From positions 10,351,618 through 10,415,617 of the forward strand of contig NC_092013.1 of the NCBI RefSeq assembly GCF_042242105.1: 64,000 bases of DNA. The letters run 5' to 3'. Of the stretch, positions 23,251-34,700 are shown one piece after another. The DNA is from Pempheris klunzingeri. Lineage: Eukaryota > Chordata > Actinopteri > Acropomatiformes > Pempheridae. The position numbers and the translations under genes were made by a program. Positions within the stretch are counted from its first letter, which is position 1; each line of letters opens with the position of its first letter. The notes under the pieces are model-generated. The model did no database searches and had not been told where the DNA came from. It saw nothing but the letters and a program-made list of their open reading frames with translations.

Positions 23251-24960
23251 CTTCTCTTTCATTTCCTAAAATAATGTGCTGTATGTTGTGGGGTGGCAAG
23301 GTGAAAACAGAAAGTGGCGTAAGTCTTTATTATAGTCAAGTGTCCTTCAAGGCTTCCTTGGCCACCTCTAAAAGTGTACTACTCTTAATATAAAACAAAA
23401 TGTATTTAAGCAAATTTCATAGTTGTAGTTTTTATCAGTGATGTTGGACTGTGACATCCTCAGCCACAAGTAGATAGATATTCTCAGTAGATATTCAGTT
23501 TTTACTGTGTGGTATCAGTAGAGTTTAGTGTCTGTTTCTCAGTTGGAATAGTTGACTCTTGCGCCATAAAATCTGGATTCATGTAATCTTTCTTATTGGT
23601 TTATTAGAGTCATTATTTTGTGACTAATACCAAACTATTACTAAATGCATTCCAAGAGTGAATCTTTTTTAAGGGGCGAGGAAGCAAATTAAAGCAGCAA
23701 AAGTCTCAAATGATTTACTGTTTACATTGTTTATTTTGTCACCTGACATTGATATATTACAATGTCAGTGTTTTTTTAAATGGTGTATCAGTGAGGTAAT
23801 ACTGGGGGAAACAAAAGTGGGTCATTTATTATGTTAATCTTCTATTAGCCTGAAATTAATGTGAATTCTGTGTGACAAAAAAACTCTCATCATCAGGGGG
23901 GTAGGTTTGGTTGGAAAATTTGCGTAAAAAGCATGTTTTTCTTTCTTGGTTTGTCCGAGCTGCACCTCCACAGTTCAGCCTCGTAATCACATTGTTCGAC
24001 AACAGCTCACCTCTCATTTAATTAAACCTGTTCATGAATTTGAATATTCACAATATGAAATTTGACATTAACAAATCATGGAATTTCAAAGTGGCAACAT
24101 GATTCACCACTTCACCGACACAAACATGAGCGTCTTCAATCTCTCCACTAGGGGTCACTGTATACTGTGCTAAATGTGATTCAGTACAAAGATCAAATTA
24201 AATGCAAATTTCAACACATTTTTGATTTAATCTTGAAAAGAAAATTGCAACCAAGCCTCTCAGACTTCTGCAAATAAATACACATATTTCAGAATAGAAA
24301 ACCTACTGTGTAAAGGCAATTGAGGCAAAGAAAGTCATGAGGACACCCTGTATATGAGATGAGGTGGGTGCCAACTGGGCCTCTGGCACAGAAAGTTGAC
24401 TAATAGGACAGACAACAGAAACAGAATCTGCAGGCACAATACTACAACAGAGAAACACAAAAAGACTATAAACAGATGCAAAATGACTACATAGAAATGG
24501 AAAATGTCACAGAGATGCAAAACGACTATAAAGAAATAAAAAATAACTACAAAGTCATAACATGACTATAAAAAAATGTAAAATAAGAGCAAAGAGGAGG
24601 AGAAAAACCAGAAAGATAGACAAAATGAGCATAAAGAGATGCAAAAGAGATGAAAAGCAACTACTAGGAGTTGCAAAATTACCACAAAGAGAAGCAGAGC
24701 TAAGAAACAGGTGCGCAACAACTACAAAAAGACACAAAACGATGCAGCTGTCTTGCTTGTCGTCGTCTCTTTCTGTGTGGGTGTGTTGCTCTTATGTAGG
24801 AGGCCGGACGGTCCGTTATCTCATAATCTGTCCATGACTGGGGAACATGTGAGGAGATGTTTTATGTTGCAGCATACAGTAGCTCAGTAATTTTGTAGAC
24901 AATATTTTTTAAAGAACAAATGATGCTGACAAATATCTGAACAGCATTTCTCTTTAATTT
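23251..24960. other. gap between convergent b4galnt1 and arhgef25
   Basis: No gene is recognised. Human SLC26A10 would be expected hereabouts, but no SulP transporter or STAS-like reading frame is seen. The only organised feature is the degenerate short-period repeat at 24425-24745. Confidence 0.5.
24425..24745. repeat. degenerate minisatellite, about 20-25 base period
   Basis: Variants of GATGCAAAACGACTATAAAG recur many times with drift (for example near 24475, 24515, 24630 and 24725), giving an A-rich, T-poor strand. The long low-complexity open frames on either strand here come from this composition, not from a gene. Confidence 0.7.
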
Positions 24961-24994
24961 TGTGTGCATATCAGGACACCACAAGTCAAAGAGC

Positions 24995-25000
24995 TTTATT
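24995..25000 (-). terminator. candidate polyadenylation signal of arhgef25
   Basis: AATAAA in gene orientation (TTTATT on the plus strand), about 770 bases past the arhgef25 stop codon. It is the first convincing signal noted downstream of the gene and implies an approximately 0.8 kb 3' UTR. Confidence 0.45.
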
Positions 25001-25771
25001 GATATGATTCCACATGAGATTATTTACATTCAATATGACAGTGACAGACGAGCACCTCTGTTTTATCTTTGTTCCCTTTTTCCTCTTTCTACACGATTAG
25101 GACGCGTGCTTTGTGTGAGTTTGCAAATGTGCTTGGTTGTGATAACACTCTAACAATGGCTGAGTTAAAATAGCCCACCAAGGGGAAAACACAGCTATTT
25201 GCTAATCTGCAGGGAATGCACAGAAATACACAAATCGTATGGATTCAGATCCCACAGTAGAGCTGAGATCTACAGTCTCTCAGTGAGTTCAAGGATGCAG
25301 TTATTTGAGAGTGTGACTTCGTAAAGGGAGTTGAGAGCCCAGTTCGCAGGGGGAATAAAGTGGAATTGGTCCCTTATGAAAATATAATGCATTACAAAAA
25401 TATCCAGAAAGGAATTCTCAGTGGAAAAAGTAAGAAATTTATACATATGCAATATTAAGAGGTGCTTCAAAACCATATTTTTACACATTTCATCTCATCT
25501 GTTCTCACCATCTGTGGATGTGTATAGATGCAGAGTATACACACACACACAGACGAACACACTCAAACCAATGTGATTATACAAGATCAAATCCAGATTA
25601 GCCTAAACCGTGGCTGTATTTGAAAGAACTTTAGGACAATATGTGAAGACACAGAGACCTTGATGACTTCTGTGCAGGAGTGAAACAAACGATGCTGACA
25701 GAACACGCTGACTCAGCCGAGGCACTCCTGCTCCGGGAGGACAAAGTGAGTTCATTCGTCCTCGCCGGTCA

Positions 25772-28700
25772 TTACTGCTCGTTCTCCTTGAGCTGATCCA
25801 GGCTGTTTGGTCGATGAGCCGAGTAACTCCCACCTTTATTCAACGTGGTCGCCTGGAAACTGGCGGTGACACTCTGAGAGGAAAAAAAAGCAAACAATTA
25901 GATGTTGTTTGTACTTTAAATCTGCAACTGCAAATAGAAGAATGAGCATTCCTGCTTTATATTTCTAGTGTTACAGAACGATTGAACTTGTTTAGACACA
26001 GCAATGACAGGCAGCACCTCATGATTTTCAAAGATTCCTCATTACTAAGACAATTAATGTTCTTTGTTACTTTGTGAATTGGCAGAATAAAATTGAAACA
26101 ATACACAAACTGCCAGGTACAATTTCAAAACCACTAAATTATTAGATAGAAATGAAAAAGGATTCATAGAGTTAATCACATCACCTTGATATAAAAAATC
26201 TTGACAATACATTTTACAATTGTACACAAATCCAGTCCTTTGAAATATTTTTAAAGCTGCATTAATTGTGTTTTATTTGGCCACTTGGGTGAAGCAACAT
26301 ATTATCACAAAAGTATTGAAGCTAACATGTTAGCAAACATTTGCTTATTTACACACCCAGCAGTCATAGAGCAAAATTATCATGTATTTGCATTTGCGCT
26401 GTAAGTCCAATATATTCTCTCTTTTAGCTCCTGTTTTGGTTTCTATCAACTCCTGAGGGAAATAGCCTGCTCTTTAGCTGCTAAACGCTCCAGTGTGATC
26501 TCCAGCTAGTCGCTAACTGTGTCCGTCTGTGTGCTGTTTGGTACTGTGGGTTTTTACAGCTTTTGTTGTGTTTGTAAAACTAGGTTGATGAGAGCAGCGA
26601 AGATGAACCAAAACAGTAGAGTTGTAGCTCATAAAAGCAAAAGGATAAAGTGAAAGACACCAAAAAGCTCAAGAAAGTTGATGGTGTAAAGTGATCACAT
26701 GACACAGAGTGATTTGATCAAATGTTAATATATCAATATTGATAATGTGGCTGAAGAAGGGGTGTATGAGTTGGACCAGAACCTCAAATGTATGTTTAAA
26801 CTTAACTGGTTCTGGATTTTATTTTAAAAGAAATAAGATTACAGAGCTGTAAAAATGTCATGTTGTTCAGAAACAGATATCAACTATAAAAAGTCTGACA
26901 AAGGCTTCACCCTGAAGGCTAAACAGCGTAGAAAAACTGGTTTTAGGAACAGGGGAAACCTGTCTGAGTTCCTGCACGTAACGCAGGATGGAAACACTGC
27001 TGATCCAACAACAAAAAGAGAGAGAATAAGAGTACAAGAGCGACTTTGTGGAATCGAGCCAGATTAGAGCGTCTAATAAGAACACCCTGATCAAACCATT
27101 TCCTCCTCTACGTGGAAGTCTGAGTGAAAAAGATAAAACAGCAGGTCAGGGAGTTTTCCACAGAGTGGATGACTGAAAGACACCGACTGGAGATCAGGTC
27201 GAGCAGGTTTGTAAATCCACGCAGAGACAACAGCAGGATATTTGACAAAGGCAACCAGAGAGTCATTTCCCCTCATCATCAGTGATCATGACAACAAAAC
27301 GACCGCAGGCTGCTGACACTGAGATAAAACTAAACCAGTAATTTCATTTATCCTATGCACACACTAACTAACTTGCTAACTTGATACACTTGATAAGAAA
27401 GACAGAGGTGGAAAGTGCTGTTCTGTTTCCAGGTCAGTTAAACTTTTCATTATGTACTTGATGGTTCTAGTTATTTAGTAGTTACATTGCAGATATTTTT
27501 TTATATACATAAATGTCCAGAAAGAAGTTTAAAGTGATGCATTTATATCATCTCCCTAATGATGCCCTGTGAGGCTAATGTGATCTGTACTGTTGAGCTG
27601 CACATTAAATAAAATTGACTTAACCACATAAAGATGAACCATAAACATTTAGTGAAAAGGCTGTTCTGGGTTTACACATGTACAAATCAATCCACAACTT
27701 TTACTTTTAACACAAAACATTTCTTAAGAGTGACTTATTGTGTGACTTTGTGATAGCAGGCTGAAAGACAACATCTCACTCCCTGGTAGAAAGTGTTTAT
27801 GGGCAGAAATGTACTGTGTTGCACCTGTAACCACAGGTAGGGGGGTAAGTAAACAGATGATGATGATGATTTACCCCTTTGTAAAGTAAGACTGATGTAC
27901 CTGGGCGCTGTGCTGGCTGCAGGGCGGCAGGCCATTGGCCATCCCGCGGCCGTGTCTCTCCTCTGAGCGCAAACTGAGCTGCTGATGGGAGGAAAGCGGA
28001 GGCTGAGCCGACTGAGGTGTCGCAGCACCAGGATTAGAATCCTTGAGACAGAAAGAGAAACCGATGAAAGAGGATGTCAGAGAAAGAGAAATGTATGAAT
28101 CTCATACAAGTGTGCGAGGCAGCCTTGCTGTTCACTCACCATCTTCGAGGCCAGGCTGTGTTGTGGTGGATGCAGCGAGGGCAGGGAGGTGTTGTGGATC
28201 AGCAGGCAGGGCTGCTGACGTCGTTCCATGGATGCCGAGGAGTGAGGTCGCAGGCCAGGGGCTGAAGCAGTCGTAGCCGTCATGTTCCTGCCCAGGCTGT
28301 TTGACTTGCTTTCCCTGCGTTGGTACTCTATAGGAGACTGCAGGGCTACAGTGAGAAGGAAGAGATGTCACATTACTCACACGAACCAGACTCTTAAATC
28401 TGTGATTTATTGAAGAAACACTGAACCCCGGTACCATTAAGGAAGTTCCTCTGAGTCTCTAAGATCTGGACCACGTCATTGAGCCAAGCTTGCTGTATTT
28501 CCGGAGATGATGCCTGCATGATGAAGCGCGTCACGCTGCCATTAGTCCCACGGGAGGTCAGGACCAGACAGCATGGATCCTCCTCGGAGTGCTCCTCCAC
28601 GCCCAAACAGCTGACCTGAAGCACACAGGGCATTTATTCAACACTAAACACTAAAGCAATGATATTTCAAAGGTGATTTAATACACAGTAAGTGTTATGC

Positions 28701-31700
28701 GCACCTTGATGCTGTTTTTAAAAGTGTACCCAGGCAAAGAGAAGCCTTTTTTCTTATCTATTGGCTCACTGAAGATGACCAGCTGCTCAAACAGGAAGAC
28801 CCGCCTCTCTCTGGCTCTGGACAGGACGCCGCTTTCCTGCTCGCTGACAGAGAAGGTATCCTGCTGGAGCAGCTTCCCCTGAGCTGTGATTTTCCCCTGA
28901 AACAGTGAGTAAACATTGTCAGAGCCCGTAAGTCGCCCTGGATATGTGTTTCATCTGTGGTGACAGACAGAAAAAAATCAGTATCTCACCTCAAAACCTT
29001 GGAGCCTGCCCACGTTCATCATATCATTACAGCGTTTTGGCACAAAACACATCACCTCCACCGCCCTCTGATGGGAGGAATTGGACGAAGGAGAATCAGG
29101 AAGTGAATATGTGATATACAGACTCAGAATACAGCTTTATACACTCAGTTGCCAGTTTAGCAGGAGCATCTGACTATCCTCCCTTCATGAAGGTGATAAT
29201 GTTCAGTTTTTGTTTAAAGTTTTTAGAGAGATTTTTTAGAGGATGTAGTTTGTGGTACTGTTGAGCTGTATTGCATTATACCAAGGTGTTTCTGTCATTT
29301 AGCTCACTGATATAAACGGGTATAGGATATAAAATATCAGAAACACCTGTTTCTAATAAACTGAGTGTGTGTGTGTATTCACATTCTATAAGGAGCTCTT
29401 ACCTGCAGCTCCTCAACATCCCGTCCTGCTTTGCTGTAGTACTTCAGGAAGTCCTGCCAGTCAGAGAGAGGCTTATTTAGAGTTTTAAGCACACTGCTTC
29501 GTTAAGGAACAAAAGTTAAAAAGTATATAAAAAGTTATAGCTGCTATAGATTAAAAATAAGGCAAATGTGTGTTGACCTCACATTGGTCTTCCTCAGGGT
29601 TTCTGGGAAGACCTTTACGAAGCTGTGAGACCTTTCAATTCCTTCCTTGCAGGCACTGATTGTATCTTGTACATTGTAATTCAAATGATTTAAAAGTAAT
29701 ATTAAGATGCAGAAACATGTGAAACAGTAACCTTCAGCAGTAGCTGGTACTTCATGATCCTTTGAACAGGTTTGATGAGCAGATCATTGAGCTGCAGCCT
29801 GTGACCCAACTGCTGCCTGAGATCCTGTCAGGTGACAAAAAAGAGATTCAAGATTCAAGACGTTTATTGTTACCCAGATGTACATGTGAACTCAGAACAT
29901 GTGAACAGAAAACATAAAAGGAAAAATATAAAAATAAAATAAAAGATATGGAAAGATGTATAAAAGCCAAATAAATACAAGTGGAATATAAGGTAATAAG
30001 GTATAACTAAACAAGGCCTATGAATATAAAAACAGCCATATTTCCTGACAACAAATATAAAAAAAGTATATAACAAATAAGGTATAACAGCAATAGAGGG
30101 ATATGGAAAGCATAAATAAAAGCAATAAAAAGTGCTTATACAATCAGAAAGTGTTCCAAGTAAAAAGTTTTTGAGCTCCAGTAAAAGTGGCTGTAATGTA
30201 AAAGTTTACTCACCTCAAAGTAGGTCTCAATGTACTCGGAGACCACATGTTCTGATTTGGGTTTGTTCTGACAGTAAACCACATACATGTGAAGACGTCG
30301 TTCCTGGAAACGAAAGAGAGAGAGAGAGCTCATGTGACAATTATTCAAAATAATCTGTGTGTGAGGGACAGCGTGAAGAACGGACAGAGACAGAATTAAG
30401 CTTCAGACTCCAAGGTCCTTCTCAGTTTTGATTTGTTCCCGTTCCCTCTCTTTTTTTGGGAGTTACACTCAATCAGTGCACGACCTTTTGCCTCATTAAA
30501 TAGTTCCAGTGGCTGAGAAATAATGGTTTAATTTGCCGTGGCTTAATTAGGCATGCCACACTACACTGAGTGGAGTGGATAGAGAAGCTGAGCTGGAAAA
30601 TGAAAATATTTGTACTATTTTTCTACAGTAGTTTATTTATAGTTTACAGATATTGGTATGTAGCGTGCTCTGAGTGTTCTTTTTACTGTTTTACATCACT
30701 AAATCTGTGTAATCAGTATCTTTCATTTCAGCAATCATTTTTTGTGATTCTGTTTGTACCTCCTTTGGATCAGTTGGTAGAGATCTGTTTTCACTTTGAC
30801 ATGAAATAGTCCAAAGTTCAGAGTAAAACAGTTACATGTGAAAAATTCCAAGGTCAAAGTGAATACTTTTTTATCGAGCTCTGAGATCTGTAATTCCAAC
30901 TCATTTTCACACACAGCGTGGTCTCAACGGAGCATCTTTAACACTCACTGTCGGCTTTCAGGGGTCTATAGTCGAACCATAGTGATTAAAAGACCTTTGT
31001 TCTGCAGCTGCACCTGCAGACAACTGATCTGCAAGATGAAGACACATCTGGATGGCGGCTGGCCAGGGCTTTACACACAGTCAGTGGGCCAATCTGTGAG
31101 ACGGCTGCAACCTTCAGCCAAAGTGAAAACATGCGGAGAGACGAGAAAAGAGACCTTTCATCTGCACTTGTTACGCGCTGCTCTGTAGACTCACGTGTTT
31201 GATGAAGAGCTCAGCCACGCTGTCTGGGTCACCCACACATTTCTCCAGCTCTCCCAGGAAATAACTGTGTGACATGAAGCAGAGAAGGTCAAGCAGGAAC
31301 AATCATGTAGCCAAACACACACACACACACACACAAAGGCAGGAAACTAACCGCCACAAGGGACGTGACACAAGCTGAACCATCATGAAGAGATTGTTCA
31401 GATTCAGAGGAAGTGAGAGGGGAAAAAGACAGGAGAGACTCTCTGACTCACTCCTTATGCCAGTCGTAGATCTGGTGGATGTTTCCAAACACAATCCTGT
31501 CCTTCCCTTTCATGTCCTCTGGAACTCCCTGATTGGTCATGGTGGCCATGTAGCCCTATACATATACACACAGAGAAACATGTCATTAATCACATTTTCC
31601 AGATGGAAAAATAACATTTATTTTGTGTATAAATGTCATGAGCGTGGAGGAGAGACACACCTGTACTATGAGCCCAAGATCCTCCACATACAACCTTTCG

Positions 31701-34700
31701 GTCTCTATCAGCTCTGTCAGCACATATCTGAGAAAGAGATTTGGAAAGAGCAAATAAAGGGCAGGAACAGAGAATTTACATTTTTTTCAAAATGAATTCA
31801 AAAATGTATACACGTTAAAGGAAGTTAGACATTGTGGGAAATACGCTACAAGTAAGATGAGAGGTTTGGTACCACTCTAATGTTTGCGTGGTAAAAATGA
31901 AGCTACAGCCAGTTAGTTTAGCCTAGCTTAGCTTAGCTTAGCATGAAGCTCTGTCAAAAGGTCACAAAATCTGCTTCTAATCTGCAGCTCAGATTAATAC
32001 ATTATGTACATATAGCAAACAAAACAAACATTTCGCAAAATGTCAAACTAGTCCTTTAATGCAGAGATCGACACCTACAAGCTCTTCTCTAAGGCAAGGT
32101 TTCTCTCCTCCTCGCTGTCCACTGTAGCAGACCACTGGCTGGCTGAGTCATCAGTCACAGTGCAGCCGTCGTCCCCTTGGAGAGTGTTGATGCTGGATTT
32201 TTGACTCTAAAACACACAAACAAGACAGTACAGCGTTTGGTAAACATCACTGTAATATATTATGTAAGAGGAGACAGACAGCGAGCAATCCTGTTCTGTC
32301 GGGGAGAGAAAAGTACATTTATTCAAGTACTATACTGAAGTATCATTTTCATGTACTTTCCGTGGGTATTTTCAATTACTTCACTGCATTTATTTGATAG
32401 CTACAGTTACTAGTGACTTTTAAGATTAAGATTTCACATAAAAAAACACATATATGCTGATAAAATCCAATGAATTTGAAGACTAAACCAGCGACTCTTA
32501 ACATTTTTGGCCCATGCAACTCCGTACAAAAAGCAGCACCTACAGAGGGTCCCTTATGTCTAGTGAGTAGCAGAACATTTTATCCTCTTTATTCTCCCAT
32601 TAATTATCACAGTGGGGCAGCTGTGGCTCAAGTGGTAGAGCGGGTTGTCCACTAATCACAGGGTTGATGGTTCTTCTGTCCACACGTTACCATGACTGAA
32701 GACCAATGGTCAGGCCAGCATCTTTCTGTCGTCTGAATGGGTGAATCAGAGCCAAACTGTGAAGCCATTTGGATAAAAACTATATATGAATGCAGCCGCT
32801 GGACTGAACCTCAACCAGCTACAACATTAAAATTGCACTTTCACATTGATGAATCAGTATTAACGATCAAATAATATCATGTAATAATATATCAGTCACA
32901 GGGGCCATTCTTCTGCATAATTTGTACTTTTATTTTTGATACTTCAGGATCTTTTTGCCGATAATGCTTCTATACTTGTATTTAAGTATATATTTGTTAA
33001 TATAATATCTGATGCTTGCTCATGTGGGGATTCTTGAATGCTTAATTTTGAATTTTTGAATCGTTGGGTCTCCCTCTTAATTAAAGAATTTGGTCTAGAC
33101 CTGCTCTTTATGGAAAGCATCTTGAGATAACATTTGTTATGAAATGGCGCTATATAAATAAAGATTAATACTTGGCATCCTTAAATTGTTGTACTGGTGC
33201 TTTTACTTCAGTAAAGGATCTGAATACTATGAATATAATATGCTGTGGTGAAGAGACGTCAAATCAGTGGGCATCCACAAACGTAAATCATTATGCTTCA
33301 TCTACAGCCTCCCCTGACCGTGCCAGTGCACATCTGTAGAAAAACATGAAGATGAGCCGTCTCTGATCGTGGGGACCACATCAGTTGGGCAATTTTACCG
33401 ATCCCTTTTGGAAAGTCATGCCACCCCCAAATCCTGAGAGTAACCTGAGAGTCATAATCACTTTTTAATGTCTCTCCTTGCAGCCGAGCACACTGTTGGG
33501 CAGAGAAATTTGGAAAAGAAGAATCAGGTCTGACAGATGAAGATGAATAATGAGCAACATTTGTACAATTTGTCAAGCTGGATGATGAAGGTCGGGGAAA
33601 CTGGCCACGGCATGGAGAGTTGTTATATAACATAAGATCAGTCCTCACCTAAATGCAGTATAATCTAATGTGAATTTGACTCTAATCTTCTTGACACACT
33701 GTAGTCTCCCCTCATTTTGGCCTCTTGGGCACTAGATGATGATCAGTTTGTAGGTCAAATATGCACTTTCCATTTATTTTCTCAACATTTTCTTCCAAGG
33801 TCAGTCTTTTTTGCTCTGTTGCTCTCTTTGAGTCGCCTGTTAATGTCTTTGCCCAGCAGACATCCTGCTAATGAAAATCATCTGAGGCTGATTCAAACCC
33901 CATCTCCGCTCTGGTTCTGATCCATTTAAACTGCTGAGCTTAGCTTGCTTGTTGCTCTAAATGTTTCCTCCCTCTCTCACAGTAATTTCTCATCAGCCTG
34001 AAATCCATTAGCTCCTCCGAAGACCACAAGGAGATTAAAGGTATAGTTCGACATTTTGGGAAATATGTGCCGAGGGTTGGACTGGAAGATCAATGTCATT
34101 TTCATGTCTGTAGGGTTGCTATGAAGCTGGAGTCAGTATCGAGTTAGCTTAGCTTAGCATAAAGACAGGAGTAAACAGCTGGCCTGGCTCTGTCCAAACA
34201 TAACAAAATCTGCCAACCAGCTCTGCTAAAGCTCAATAATTGTTGCATCTTAGACACAAAAAAACAAGAAACAGCCAAATCACTCTCTTAGTGATACTTT
34301 ATCATAATGACATGGTCACGTGAGACCTATATTTTGTTTGTTTAATCAGTATGAAAACCGAAAAGTAAGAATGACAACTTGATTTTTATTGGGGTTAAGT
34401 GTGGGACTAGAAATTTACTGCTCCCGTCCATGAAATAGTTGATCTCATAAATCCTCAGTAAACAGTGAATTGTCATTTTTATACTTTCAGACAAACGAGA
34501 CAAAGTAGTGATCTTCTGAGCTCCAGTCTTTAAGCTAGGCTAAGCTAACCGGCCACTATAGCTTTACATTCACCAGATAGACGTGAGAGTGGTAAGCAGG
34601 CAAGACAGAAATTTTCCAAAAAGTCCCAAACTATTCCTTTAAAAAAATGACGAGGCTGTCTGTTTACCCTGACCCAGCCAGGACAAGAATAAAGGGCCGA

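Noticed and set aside
24562-24837. A basic 91-codon open frame (many K and R)
   Set aside because: It is produced by the A-rich minisatellite; the reverse strand gives an equally artificial Leu/Phe-rich frame.
31385-31795. A 136-codon plus-strand open frame
   Set aside because: It overlaps two well-supported arhgef25 exons (31452-31555 and 31661-31727) on the other strand.
33298-33648. A 116-codon minus-strand open frame considered as an extra arhgef25 exon
   Set aside because: No suitable acceptor and donor pair in the required phase, and no similarity to the family. Exons 36407 and 32206 join in phase without it.
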